Positions 24,544 through 34,036 are shown, numbered from the stretch's first letter. The stretch: DNA of 49,045 bases from an uncultured Bacilli bacterium (GCA_934167885.1 CAKPMB010000012.1:1-49045); one strand, 5' to 3'. Numbers and translations: made by a program. Notes: generated by a model not told the origin, from the sequence alone.

Positions 24544-26337
24544 TTACTTCTTTAAAATATCTGAAAACATATCGATATACTTATCAAATGTTTGAATAGC
24601 CTCCAAGTATAACTTCTCATCTAAAACGGAAACTCCGCATACTTCAAGTTCATCTTTGGGATACATACTACCACCCGTTTTCAAGAAAGCTAAGTAATTT
24701 TCTACTGCACCTTCCTTATGACTTAAAATATCATTAACAATCTTAGTAGCACTCGATAATCCTACCGCATACTTATAAACATAAAAATTATAATAGAAAT
24801 GTGGTATTCTCATCCATTCATTCTTTATTTCTTCATCTATAAAAACTCTAGGGCCAAAATATCTTTTAACTAATTCATAGTATTTAGAAGATAAATATTC
24901 ATTAGTTAAAATAACACCCTTTTCATAATCTGCATGCATATTTCTTTCAAATTCTGCAAACATTACTTGACGATAAATTGTGCTTTTATAAAGTTCCAAG
25001 AGTTGATTTATAAAGAATAATTTATCATTATCAGGCGAATGTTCTAACATATAATGCACAAGTAATAATTCATTAACCGTTGATGCAACCTCAGCTACAA
25101 ATATGTTGTAACTAGACAAATTATAAGGATTATTATGACAAGAATAATATGTATGCATTGAATGTCCTAATTCATGCACAAGTGTTGTTAAATCTTCATA
25201 TCTATCAGTCCAATTAAGTAAAAGATAAGGATTAGTATCATAAAAACCACTAGAATAAGCTCCTGTTCTTTTACCTTTATTACTATAAACATCAATCCAA
25301 CGTTCATCAAAAGCTTTTTGTAAATTATGAAGATAATCATCGCCTAATACTTTAAGAGCTGAAAAAGCAATATTTTTAGCATCATTAAAAGTATAGATAC
25401 GATCATTTTCTTTAACCATTGGTGTATATACATCATATAAATGTAGTTTAGAAACTCCTAAAACTTCCCTTTTCAAGTCATAATACTTATATATTGTATT
25501 CATATTCTTATTTATTGTTTCAATCAAATTATTATATATATCAGTATCTAAATTATCATGAAATAAACTTGCTTCTAAACTTGATGAGAATTTTTTTAAT
25601 TTTGCTAAACTAACAAGACAATCTACTTGTCCTTGAAACGTTGATGCTAAAGTATTTTTATATGAACCATATGTTGTTAATAATCTCTTAAAAGCTTGAC
25701 GTCTAACATTTCTATCTTGAGATCTTATATAAATATTATAATTACTTTCTGTTAACAAAGTCTTTTTACCATCAACCATTATTGGATCAAACGAAATATC
25801 AGCATCCGTTAAGGCTTCAAACGTTGATGAAGCATTATCAAGGGACTTCGAAAGCATTGACAATGTTTTTTCTTCTTCATTATTTAACGAATGGCTTTTA
25901 TAACGATAAATATCTTCTAAATTAAATTGATATTTACGTAATTCTTCATTTTGTTCAATGAACGATAACACTTGATTATAATCACCTTGCATTAATTCTG
26001 GTAAGACAAAACTTGTTAATAAACTATACTCTTGTAAAAGATTAGTAATCATCCCTTCTAATTCTTGCGAAGTAGTATTGGTTGTATCCTCATCTAACTT
26101 TAAATGGGCATAGTAATATAACTTATATAGTTTTCTTTCTAGTTCATCTGATAATTCTAAAAAAGATAATAATGTTTCAGAACTTTCTAAGATTTTCCCT
26201 TTAAAACCAGTAATTTTTCCTATTTCACTGCGAACATCATTGAGTGACTTGATATATTCATCATTATTTTTAAATATTTTAGTTAAATCCCAAGTATACT
26301 CTTCTTCTATTTCACATCTTTCTTTTTGTTTTATCAT
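24544..26337 (-). CDS. pepF: Oligoendopeptidase F (M3 metallopeptidase)
   Basis: 597 aa, the usual PepF length. The zinc site is LVHELGHSMHTYYS with HExxH, and the third ligand Glu lies in FVAEVASTVNELLL. It hydrolyses peptides of roughly 7-17 residues in the cytoplasm. The start at 26337 is chosen because AGGAG precedes it at seven bases; an upstream reading of 16 more codons runs through a hairpin. It is inserted between dnaK and dnaJ. It ends three bases before the upstream-most dnaJ start codon, so it is translated as part of that heat-shock operon. A role in clearing peptides from misfolded proteins is inferred. Confidence 0.93.
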   Translation of the reverse strand: MIKQKERCEIEEEYTWDLTKIFKNNDEYIKSLNDVRSEIGKITGFKGKILESSETLLSFLELSDELERKLYKLYYYAHLKLDEDTTNTTSQELEGMITNLLQEYSLLTSFVLPELMQGDYNQVLSFIEQNEELRKYQFNLEDIYRYKSHSLNNEEEKTLSMLSKSLDNASSTFEALTDADISFDPIMVDGKKTLLTESNYNIYIRSQDRNVRRQAFKRLLTTYGSYKNTLASTFQGQVDCLVSLAKLKKFSSSLEASLFHDNLDTDIYNNLIETINKNMNTIYKYYDLKREVLGVSKLHLYDVYTPMVKENDRIYTFNDAKNIAFSALKVLGDDYLHNLQKAFDERWIDVYSNKGKRTGAYSSGFYDTNPYLLLNWTDRYEDLTTLVHELGHSMHTYYSCHNNPYNLSSYNIFVAEVASTVNELLLVHYMLEHSPDNDKLFFINQLLELYKSTIYRQVMFAEFERNMHADYEKGVILTNEYLSSKYYELVKRYFGPRVFIDEEIKNEWMRIPHFYYNFYVYKYAVGLSSATKIVNDILSHKEGAVENYLAFLKTGGSMYPKDELEVCGVSVLDEKLYLEAIQTFDKYIDMFSDILKK

Positions 26338-26360
26338 GTATCTCCTATAAATAAGCAAAG

Positions 26361-26378
26361 GTCCTAGAAACCTAGGAC
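26361..26378 (-). other. Hairpin between dnaK and pepF
   Basis: A perfect 7-bp stem (GTCCTAG / CTAGGAC, 4-base loop) eight bases after the dnaK stop, without a T-run (CTTTGC follows). It may set mRNA processing or partial termination, reducing pepF-dnaJ expression relative to dnaK. Confidence 0.55.
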
Positions 26379-26385
26379 TTCGCAA

Positions 26386-28209
26386 TTATTTTTCTTCATA
26401 TTCAGCATCTTTAACATCGTTATCATTCTTTGTATCAGATGAGCTTTCATTATTATTTGATGATGCTTGTTGTTCTTTTTGAATATTTTCATAAACCTTA
26501 GTTGCAAGAGCCATAGCTTTTTCTTGTAACTTATCTTTTTTAGACTTGATCTCTTCCATATCCTTCTTTTCAATAGCATCTTTTAAATCTTTAACTAATT
26601 CTTCTGTCTCTTTTCTTTCAGATTCTGATACTTTATCTCCTAAATCTTTTAGAGATTTTTCTGTTTGAAGAACTAATTGTTCAGCTTCATTTAATAAATC
26701 AGCTTCCTCTTTACGACGTTTATCTTCTTCTTTATTAGCTTCAGCTTCTTTTACCATACGTTCAATTTCATCATCTGATAAATTTGTGCTTGACGTAATC
26801 GTAATAGATTGTGATTTATTAGTTCCTAAATCTTTAGCTGATACATTAACGATACCATTAGCATCAATATCGAATTTAACTTCAATTTGTGGAACACCAC
26901 GTGGAGCAGCTGGAATACCTGTTAATTGGAAATTACCAAGTGTCTTATTATCTGCTGCCATTGGACGTTCACCTTGTAATACGTGGATATCAACAGCAGG
27001 TTGATTATCAGCAGCTGTTGAGAATACTTGACTCTTACTTGTTGGGATAGTTGTATTACGTTCAATTAAAACAGTCATTACACCACCAAGAGTCTCAATA
27101 CCAAGTGATAATGGTGTTACATCTAGTAAGACGATATCATTAACTTCACCAGTTAAGACACCACCTTGAATAGCAGCACCCATAGCAACTACTTCATCAG
27201 GGTTAACTTCACGACTTGGTTCTTTACCTAATTCGTTTTTAACTAAATCATAAACCATAGGAATTCTTGTAGAACCACCAACAAAGATTACTTTATCAAT
27301 ATCATTCTTTGTCATCTTAGCATCTTTTAGAGCATTTCTAACAGGAGTTAATGTTCCTTCAACTAAATCACGAATTAAATCTTCAAATTTAGCACGCGTT
27401 AAGGTCATATCTAAGTGAAGTGGACCTTCATCGCTTTGTGAAATAAATGGAGCAGAAACTTGAGTTGTTGTCATACTAGATAAGTCTTTCTTAGCTTTTT
27501 CTGAAATTTCTTTCAAACGTTGCATAGCCATCTTATCTTTTGATAAATCAACACCATTTTCTTTCTTAAATTGTTCTACTAAATAATCCATTAGACGATT
27601 ATCAAAATCATCACCACCTAAATGGTTATTACCAGCTGTTGATTTAACTTCAAATACACCATCACCTATTTCTAGAATAGATACATCGAATGTTCCACCA
27701 CCTAAGTCGTATACTAATATAGTTTGTGTTTTATCTTGTTTATCAAGACCATATGCTAAAGCTGCAGCGGTTGGTTCATTGATAATTCTTTCAACATCCA
27801 ATCCAGCAATCTTACCAGCATTCTTTGTTGCTTGACGTTGGGCATCGTTAAAGTAAGCAGGAACCGTAATAACTGCCTTTGTTACTTTATCACCCAAATA
27901 CTTTTCAGCATAATCTTTCATATAAGAAAGAATCATTGCACTAATTTCCTCTGGAGTATATTCTTTATCTTCCAAAGTAACTTTTTTATTTGTTCCCATC
28001 AAACGTTTAATACTACTTACAGTATTAGGATTAGTAATAGCTTGACGCTTTGCAGCATCACCTACTATTCTCTCGCCTTTTTTAAAGGCAACAACAGATG
28101 GAGTTGTTCTATTTCCTTCAGGGTTAGGAATTACTGTTGCTGTTCCTCCCTCTAATACAGCAACGCAACTATTAGTTGTTCCTAAATCAATACCAATTAT
28201 TTTACTCAT
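26386..28209 (-). CDS. dnaK: Chaperone DnaK (Hsp70)
   Basis: 607 aa. The ATPase domain has GIDLGTTNSCVAVLEGG, the family signature VYDLGGGTFDVSILEIG and FVGGSTRIPMV. The substrate-binding domain and a charged helical lid end in a low-complexity tail rich in Asn, Ser and Asp that finishes with EYEEK. It is the central Hsp70 of the cytoplasm, working with DnaJ and GrpE. Start 28209 (MSKIIGIDLG) is used because AAAGGA lies 11 bases upstream; an ATG nine bases earlier would be too close to it. A 58-bp gap from grpE contains a possible weak internal promoter (TTTACT / TATAAA at 18 bp). Confidence 0.98.
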   Translation of the reverse strand: MSKIIGIDLGTTNSCVAVLEGGTATVIPNPEGNRTTPSVVAFKKGERIVGDAAKRQAITNPNTVSSIKRLMGTNKKVTLEDKEYTPEEISAMILSYMKDYAEKYLGDKVTKAVITVPAYFNDAQRQATKNAGKIAGLDVERIINEPTAAALAYGLDKQDKTQTILVYDLGGGTFDVSILEIGDGVFEVKSTAGNNHLGGDDFDNRLMDYLVEQFKKENGVDLSKDKMAMQRLKEISEKAKKDLSSMTTTQVSAPFISQSDEGPLHLDMTLTRAKFEDLIRDLVEGTLTPVRNALKDAKMTKNDIDKVIFVGGSTRIPMVYDLVKNELGKEPSREVNPDEVVAMGAAIQGGVLTGEVNDIVLLDVTPLSLGIETLGGVMTVLIERNTTIPTSKSQVFSTAADNQPAVDIHVLQGERPMAADNKTLGNFQLTGIPAAPRGVPQIEVKFDIDANGIVNVSAKDLGTNKSQSITITSSTNLSDDEIERMVKEAEANKEEDKRRKEEADLLNEAEQLVLQTEKSLKDLGDKVSESERKETEELVKDLKDAIEKKDMEEIKSKKDKLQEKAMALATKVYENIQKEQQASSNNNESSSDTKNDNDVKDAEYEEK

Positions 28210-28267
28210 ATATATCATTTCCTTTCATTCAATACTTTATAATTTAATTTGTTATTTTTAGTAAAAA

Positions 28268-28816
28268 TTATTCACTAACCTTTACTAAAGCTGCTCTTAA
28301 TAATTTATCTTTAATCATATAACCTTTTTGTAAAACTTCAATAACGATACCACTTTCAACATCATCACGTTTCTCAGTCATTAAAGCTTGACATGTATTA
28401 TGATCAAATTCTTTATTTAAGCAATCTATTTCTTTTATTTCAAACTTGTTTAGAATATTAATTAAGCTATTATACATAATTTTGAAGCCACTTAAATATT
28501 TTTTAGTTTCATCTGATAATGTATTCTCATCAACATTCAAAGCACGTTCCAAACTATCAATTATTGTAAGAAGTTCATGTCCTAAATCATAATTACAATA
28601 TTTTAAAAGATTACTTGTTTCTTCTTCTTTTCTTCTTTTAAAATTAGCAAACTCAGCTTGATTTAAAAGAAGTTTATTTTGTAATTCTTGAACACTATCG
28701 CTTAATTCCTTAAGCATCTTATCTTTTTTATCAGCTTCTTCCTTACGTTCTTGACGTTTTAAAAGTCGATCCTTCTTCTTTTTTAATTCTTCTAATTTTT
28801 CTTCTTTTGAGTCCAT
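28268..28816 (-). CDS. grpE: Nucleotide exchange factor GrpE
   Basis: 182 aa. Charged coiled-coil N-terminus (residues ~1-60, KKKKDRLLKRQERKEEADKK), then the conserved LLNQAEFANFKRRKEEE block, LLTIIDSLERAL, and the beta domain with HNTCQALMTEK, VIEVLQKGYMIKDKLLRAA. It releases ADP from DnaK. The start is two bases after the hrcA stop, so the genes are co-translated. Confidence 0.96.
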   Translation of the reverse strand: MDSKEEKLEELKKKKDRLLKRQERKEEADKKDKMLKELSDSVQELQNKLLLNQAEFANFKRRKEEETSNLLKYCNYDLGHELLTIIDSLERALNVDENTLSDETKKYLSGFKIMYNSLINILNKFEIKEIDCLNKEFDHNTCQALMTEKRDDVESGIVIEVLQKGYMIKDKLLRAALVKVSE

Positions 28817-28818
28817 AT

Positions 28819-29808
28819 CTACCTCTCTATTTGTTTTTTGATGTAATCAAGTAATTCAACTACCCGTCCATATTCCATACGTGTAGGACCAATTATTGCA
28901 ATCGTGCCATTATCTTTATCTGTTTTATAATTAGTCTTAATTACAGTAACATCTTCGTCTAATTTATTCTCATGGCCAATATATATATTAATATCATTGT
29001 TATCTTCTTCAATGTTTTTTAAAAGGGTTTCATCATCTAGTTTTTCAAAAATATTTTGAATCTTTGAAAAATTATTGAACTCTTGATGTTTTAATATATT
29101 ACTTCTTCCAACAACCGAAACACTGCGATTATTTTCTTTTATATCATTAAATACATCATAAAAAGCATTGTATAATAATTCATGTTGTTTAACATACTGA
29201 CCAATTATAGGCTTTATTTCAAATTCTAACTTGCTACTTACCTCATCAATAGGTGTTCCTGAAACTAAATCATTAATTAATTTAACGGTTTTCTTGATAT
29301 CGTCCAAGTTAAGATTTTCAATAGTAATATTTTTATGTTCAACATGGCCTTTATCAGTAACAACCAAAACAATAAGGGAATTATCATTAATAGGAACAAC
29401 ATTAATTTCTTTTAGTCTATTTTCATGACTCTTACTATCTAACACAACAGAAGTATAACAAGTCATATCAGAAATAATTTGTAGACTTTTAGCAAGAACA
29501 TCATTTAATTCTAACTTTTGATTATTAAAAATCGTTTGTAATTTATAAACTTCTTCACCATTCAATTCACGAAGTTCCATTAAATTATCAACATAATATC
29601 GATAACCCTTTTCACTTGGAATACGACCAGATGAAGTATGAGTTTTCTCAAGAAGTCCTAACTCCTCAAGAGCCATCATTTCATTTCGAATAGTCGCTGA
29701 TGAACAATTTAGCGAATCACAAATTAATTTAGAACTAACAGGTTTTGCTAATTTAATGTATTCCATAACAATAAGTTTTAATATATCTTTTTGTCTTTGG
29801 GTTAACAT
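28819..29808 (-). CDS. hrcA: Heat-inducible transcription repressor HrcA
   Basis: 329 aa. N-terminal winged helix (LTQRQKDILKLIVMEYI, SSATIRNEMMALEELGLLEK, SGRIPSEKGYRYYVD) and a C-terminal GAF-like domain ending in GPTRMEYGRVVELLDYIKK. It represses its own operon by binding CIRCE. Two CIRCE-like sites lie in front of it. Start 29808 has AGGAGG five bases upstream, and that ribosome site overlaps the nearer CIRCE. Confidence 0.97.
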   Translation of the reverse strand: MLTQRQKDILKLIVMEYIKLAKPVSSKLICDSLNCSSATIRNEMMALEELGLLEKTHTSSGRIPSEKGYRYYVDNLMELRELNGEEVYKLQTIFNNQKLELNDVLAKSLQIISDMTCYTSVVLDSKSHENRLKEINVVPINDNSLIVLVVTDKGHVEHKNITIENLNLDDIKKTVKLINDLVSGTPIDEVSSKLEFEIKPIIGQYVKQHELLYNAFYDVFNDIKENNRSVSVVGRSNILKHQEFNNFSKIQNIFEKLDDETLLKNIEEDNNDINIYIGHENKLDEDVTVIKTNYKTDKDNGTIAIIGPTRMEYGRVVELLDYIKKQIER

Positions 29809-29817
29809 ATAGACCTC

Positions 29818-29844
29818 CTAGCACTCTACTTTTTCGATTGCTAA
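29818..29844 (-). promoter_or_regulatory. CIRCE operator, promoter-proximal copy
   Basis: CTAGCACTC, nine bases, GATTGCTAA: one mismatch per arm against the CIRCE consensus TTAGCACTC-N9-GAGTGCTAA. It covers the expected transcription start and the AGGAGG of hrcA. Confidence 0.75.
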
Positions 29845-29848
29845 CTAC

Positions 29849-29877
29849 ATTATATTATTATATTTAGCACTTGTCAA
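29849..29877 (-). promoter_or_regulatory. SigA promoter of hrcA-grpE-dnaK-pepF-dnaJ
   Basis: Perfect consensus on the minus strand: TTGACA (29872-29877), 17-bp spacer, TATAAT (29849-29854). The -35 box lies within the distal CIRCE. Confidence 0.95.
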
Positions 29878-29891
29878 TATATGAGTGCTAA
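29864..29891 (-). promoter_or_regulatory. CIRCE operator, distal copy
   Basis: Arms TTAGCACTT and GAGTGCTAA, with a spacer of ten bases instead of the canonical nine and one arm mismatch. It overlaps the -35 box of the hrcA promoter. Confidence 0.85.
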
Positions 29892-29916
29892 TTTTAAAAA
29901 ATTTTTCACAAATAAT

Positions 29917-29943
29917 AAAAAAAGGAAATAATTTCTTACTTCC
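29917..29943 (-). terminator. Terminator of the C39-like surface protein gene
   Basis: An 8-bp stem with one G-T pair (GGAAGTAA / TTATTTCC, GAAA loop) and seven Ts on the minus strand, directly after the TAG stop. It isolates the gene from the hrcA promoter. Confidence 0.9.
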
Positions 29944-31850
29944 TATCTTACAATATACATAAGTCTATACCCGCCACCTTCTGCAAACATGGTTCGCCGA
30001 CTCTGGCCAGTGATATTAGGATCCATCGTTGTTAAATCACCAGACCAAGCATCAATAATTAACAAATCCGTTTCCTTTAAAGCATCTCCACTTAACACAC
30101 CACTTTTATAACCAACAACGGTAACAAAGTGACGACTAGTTCTAGCCTTATTACCATTAACCATTAAAACAACTGGGTATCCCGCTAATATTTCATCATA
30201 TACGCGTTTTAAAATATTCTGTTTATTTGGATCAATATAACTACGTTCTGAACATGATAATTGATAATGACCAGCCGCTGAAAGACTCATATTCATACTG
30301 CCAAAATATAATTCGCAAGTATGGTATTGGGCAAAACTTAAGCAACTTGAACCATATGTATCAGGATCAGCTGATTGTGAAATTTTATTATGAACCGCTT
30401 TATAAAAGGCATAAACATCATTTTTAGTATTTACAACAACATACTTTATATTAGCAAAATCAAATGATTTTACTTTATTATTACCAATAGTTGGATCCAT
30501 TTGTTTAACACTACACTCAACAGTTTTAGAGTTACCTACTCTATCAATAATAGTAACACTAACATTCTTAGGATTAACAACTCTTGCCGTGTAAGTTGTT
30601 GAAATGATTGTGCCACTCTTTGTTCCTTGAACATTATAATCATAACTGCTTATACCAACATAACTATCACCACTTGCTGTAACCGTAGTATATGATGGAT
30701 ATAACCTAGCTTCACAAACACCCGTTGGTGGCGTTTTATAGATATTACTTACTTTAACCGTTTGCACACTTTCAACACCATCTGTATTATAAGCCCTAAA
30801 AGTATATTCACCATTAACAGTTGCATAATACTCTAAAGTTGCTGATTTAGTCGTCGTGCCATCTGGTAAGATTGTATAAGCATAATCATTACCAAAAACA
30901 CTAGCAATAATGCGAACTTTATCATTTGTTAAGGAAGTAGGACTCATAATAGTGCCAATAGTAACCGCTTCCTTTTTACGAGATACAATAACTTTTCTTG
31001 AAATAGCATTTGAATATCCTCTAGTATTAGTAGCAATATAGGTTACTTCATACTCACCTGGAACAGATGAATTAACATTACTATTAACCTGAATCTTTTT
31101 AACAACGCCATCTATACTATCAACACTTAATACCCCCTTATCAACATAAGAGTCACCTTCCGTCAAATGTTCAATAGCACTACCTTTTAAATAAATAGAT
31201 GGATATAAATTTTTAACATTCGCATCATCCACAATAACCACTTTACGTTTTAAAATATCCGCAATAGTTCCATTAGAAACTACAGTATATGATATATTAT
31301 ATATACCAATTTCACTACCTACACGACCATTTATTTTAACTGAAACATTCCGAAGTGGCAAATATGAACTTTCAATATAATCAATACCTTTAGCTAAAAA
31401 TAAAATACTTGGACCATTTAACTTAATATACTCTTCACTATTATTAATTACCGAACTTTCATAATTATCACAAACTAAATAAGGCGTTATTTGGCCACCT
31501 TGAACAAACACCCCACTAGTCTTTTCACAACCATCCTTCAAGGTAACATTAAGTTTACTATAATTTATATAATATTCACTTTTAGATGAATAATTATTAT
31601 TCTTTATATAATTCGTAGCACTTGCTTTTAATTCATCCTCTACATATTGATAAGAATTGTAGTATGCTACGCGCTTATTATATAATACCAGCATAAAAAC
31701 AATAACTAAAACCCCAATGCCCATTAAAATCAAACTAAAATAATTATTTTTACCATTTTTTTTAAAATGATACTTTCTCCTACTTCTAACGGGTGGTTTT
31801 TGGTATTCATAAGAATCAAAATAATCATTGTTATTATACTCCGAATACAT
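29943..31850 (-). CDS. Membrane-anchored Ig-like protein with C39/papain-like C-terminal domain
   Basis: 635 aa. About 40 cytoplasmic residues rich in Tyr, Asn and Arg, one membrane span (about 42-61), then a long extracellular part. Two to three DUF5011/Ig-like domains carry GIYNISYTVVSNG and GEYEVTYIATNTRGYSN. The last ~150 residues resemble a C39-type or papain-like cysteine peptidase: SSCLSFAQYHTCELYFG with a candidate catalytic Cys, SRHFVTVVGYKSG with the His, and LLIIDAWSGD with the Asp. This suggests a surface peptidase or transpeptidase. Substrate unknown; the catalytic triad is inferred from order and spacing. The start at 31850 (MYSEYNNN) has AGGAGG four bases upstream. A TATAAT lies just before (31867-31872). 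Confidence 0.75.
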   Translation of the reverse strand: MYSEYNNNDYFDSYEYQKPPVRSRRKYHFKKNGKNNYFSLILMGIGVLVIVFMLVLYNKRVAYYNSYQYVEDELKASATNYIKNNNYSSKSEYYINYSKLNVTLKDGCEKTSGVFVQGGQITPYLVCDNYESSVINNSEEYIKLNGPSILFLAKGIDYIESSYLPLRNVSVKINGRVGSEIGIYNISYTVVSNGTIADILKRKVVIVDDANVKNLYPSIYLKGSAIEHLTEGDSYVDKGVLSVDSIDGVVKKIQVNSNVNSSVPGEYEVTYIATNTRGYSNAISRKVIVSRKKEAVTIGTIMSPTSLTNDKVRIIASVFGNDYAYTILPDGTTTKSATLEYYATVNGEYTFRAYNTDGVESVQTVKVSNIYKTPPTGVCEARLYPSYTTVTASGDSYVGISSYDYNVQGTKSGTIISTTYTARVVNPKNVSVTIIDRVGNSKTVECSVKQMDPTIGNNKVKSFDFANIKYVVVNTKNDVYAFYKAVHNKISQSADPDTYGSSCLSFAQYHTCELYFGSMNMSLSAAGHYQLSCSERSYIDPNKQNILKRVYDEILAGYPVVLMVNGNKARTSRHFVTVVGYKSGVLSGDALKETDLLIIDAWSGDLTTMDPNITGQSRRTMFAEGGGYRLMYIVR

Positions 31851-31947
31851 ACTACCTCCTCTCATTATTATACATTATCTAAATACAAATTCCCATATTT
31901 TTTTCTAAAATTACATAAATTAAATAAATTAAGTCATATACTTTAAT

Positions 31948-33240
31948 ATGAAAGAAAAATTTATAAAAAGTAGCATTGTCTTAATAATAGGTGGTCTTCT
32001 AATTAAATTATTGGGAATGTTTATTCGGATAATGATTAATCGCATTGCGCCTTTGGAAACAATTAGTTTATATATGTTAATACTACCAACATTTTCATTA
32101 ATGATGGCTATAAGTCAATTAGGTTTTTCAACAAGCATTTCCAAATTAGTGAGTGAAGAACGTTATAAAAATAAAAAATTACTTTTTTCTATTCTCCCCA
32201 TTTCCATTTTTATTAACATAGCTTTAACCATTTTTTTAGTATTTGCATGCCGTTTTATTGCTAATACGCTCCTTAAAAATCCTAATGCATATCTTCCTAT
32301 TTTAGCAATTAGCTTGGTTTTACCGTTTGATAGTATGTCAAGCATTTTACGAGGATTTTTCTTTGGACATGAAAAAATGGTTCCTCATATCATAAGCCAA
32401 CTTTGTGAACAAATCACAAGACTAGTTCTTATTATGATAACAATTCCCTACCTTGTAACCATAAATTATGTTTACGCTACCGTAGGTCTTGTATTAGTTA
32501 ATGTCTTCTCAGAATTATCAGCATCCCTCATTCTTTTTTTATTTTTACCAAGATCTTTTACCATAACAAAGGATGATTTAAAGCCTAACTATTTATATAT
32601 AAAAGACGTTTTAAATATATCACTTCCTACAACAACCTCAAGAATTGTAGGAACCATTGGTTATTTCTTTGAGCCTGTAATTTTAACCTTTGTTTTATTA
32701 AAAGAAGGTTACACAAGTTCTTATATTACGCTTCAATATGGCATAATAAATGCTTATATTATGCCGATGGTCTTATTTCCAAGTTTTTTCACAAATGCCA
32801 TTAGTCATGCAATGTTACCCATAATCTCGCGGGAATATGCCAAAGGCAATAAAACATATATTAAAACAAAGTTATGGCAAACAATCATCTTTTCCTTAAT
32901 AATTGGTGTTCCTATAAGCATTGTTATGTTTCTATTCCCCGAATTTTTTCTTAAATTATTTTATAATACCCAAAGCGGTGTTCATTATTTAAGATTTTTA
33001 ATTCCCTTCTTTCTCTTATACTATATTGAAACACCTCTTGCTATGTTTTTACAAGGAATAAATAAAAGTTTTCATGTGATGGCGGACAATGTTATAGGCA
33101 TTATTATTAAAACCGTGTTATTGTTTGTGTTATCATTTTTAAATATTGGTCTATATAGTCTATTAATCGCTACGATATCTAATATCATTATTGTAACCAT
33201 TAGGCATATTATAAGTATCAAAAAAAGTTTACAAAATTAA
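31948..33240 (+). CDS. MOP-superfamily flippase, SpoVB/MurJ-like
   Basis: 430 aa with about 12 membrane segments. The N-terminus (SIVLIIGGLLIKLLGMFIRI) and the loop FDSMSSILRGFFFGHEKM match the polysaccharide-biosynthesis (PST)/SpoVB branch of the MOP family; SpoVB relatives can flip lipid II. It likely moves lipid-linked wall or surface polysaccharide precursors outward. It is divergent from the C39-like gene. There is no Shine-Dalgarno sequence before the ATG. A TATACT box ends only five bases upstream of it, so a leaderless message is possible. Substrate is inferred. Confidence 0.85.
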   Translation: MKEKFIKSSIVLIIGGLLIKLLGMFIRIMINRIAPLETISLYMLILPTFSLMMAISQLGFSTSISKLVSEERYKNKKLLFSILPISIFINIALTIFLVFACRFIANTLLKNPNAYLPILAISLVLPFDSMSSILRGFFFGHEKMVPHIISQLCEQITRLVLIMITIPYLVTINYVYATVGLVLVNVFSELSASLILFLFLPRSFTITKDDLKPNYLYIKDVLNISLPTTTSRIVGTIGYFFEPVILTFVLLKEGYTSSYITLQYGIINAYIMPMVLFPSFFTNAISHAMLPIISREYAKGNKTYIKTKLWQTIIFSLIIGVPISIVMFLFPEFFLKLFYNTQSGVHYLRFLIPFFLLYYIETPLAMFLQGINKSFHVMADNVIGIIIKTVLLFVLSFLNIGLYSLLIATISNIIIVTIRHIISIKKSLQN

Positions 33241-33256
33241 TAAAATATGATATAAT
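33228..33256 (+). promoter_or_regulatory. SigA-type promoter of the ART-like gene
   Basis: TTTACA (33228-33233), 17-bp spacer, TATAAT (33251-33256). It begins inside the last codons of the flippase gene, so the following gene has its own start of transcription. Confidence 0.85.
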
Positions 33257-33276
33257 ACGCCCAAATGTGAGGTAAT

Positions 33277-34032
33277 ATGAATAATTTTACAGAAAATGAT
33301 TGTCTTTTTCATGGCCTACGTTCATGGAAGAATTTAGATAGTTATCAAATACTTGAAAATATTTTAAGTAAAGGCTATATTTTAACAACTAAAAGCTTAA
33401 ATGATCAAGGAATATACTGTGAACGTGAAAATATAAGTTATCAAGGCACAAATGCTATATCTATATGTTTTCATCCAGCTAATCAAGCCTTATATACGAT
33501 GTTTTTAAACTCAGGTGATACCCTACAAAAGGAAGATAGTGCTTTTAACATGTTTGTTAATATCAAAAGCCCTAGTTTGGTTCTATCAAAAAAACTATTA
33601 CAAGATTTAAGTATAAGAGGACTTAAATATGCCACTAGTTATAAACGAATGACAGATGAAATTCAAGTATTAAGTGATATCCCTACTAAATATGTTATGG
33701 CCATAAGCTATGATAATAAAATATCACTTTATATGAAAGCTTTAGAACAATTTCTTAAAACTAGTCAATATACCGAAGAAGAAAAAAGATATATTAAAGA
33801 TTTTATTACCTATTATTATTTAGATAAGTTCGATTACCAATACTCTGATTTTGACAATCAAAACATCGCTAAAATTCAAAAAATATTAACAAAATTAAAC
33901 GTAGACATTCCCATTATTGATCCTTTAACACTAGATGAATACAACAAAGATAATAATGATGAAATGATAAAAAGATGCTACAAATTAGTAGAACAAAATG
34001 AAAAAACGTTAAGAAAGACATTCAAGTTATAA
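33277..34032 (+). CDS. Uncharacterised protein, possible ADP-ribosyltransferase fold
   Basis: 251 aa, soluble, no signal sequence. I do not recognise a family with certainty. The N-terminus LFHGLRSW...ILENILSKGYILTT resembles the HGT/NLxxILxxG start of PARP/DarT-type ADP-ribosyltransferases. The segment MTDEIQVLSDIPTKYVMAIS resembles their glutamate strand (AEVLV..xVPPxYI). The last ~100 residues are helical and charged. A target cannot be guessed. GAGGTAAT before the ATG is a good ribosome site. It has its own promoter and terminator. It could be a toxin-like or regulatory enzyme. Confidence 0.45.
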   Translation: MNNFTENDCLFHGLRSWKNLDSYQILENILSKGYILTTKSLNDQGIYCERENISYQGTNAISICFHPANQALYTMFLNSGDTLQKEDSAFNMFVNIKSPSLVLSKKLLQDLSIRGLKYATSYKRMTDEIQVLSDIPTKYVMAISYDNKISLYMKALEQFLKTSQYTEEEKRYIKDFITYYYLDKFDYQYSDFDNQNIAKIQKILTKLNVDIPIIDPLTLDEYNKDNNDEMIKRCYKLVEQNEKTLRKTFKL

Positions 34033-34036
34033 ATCA

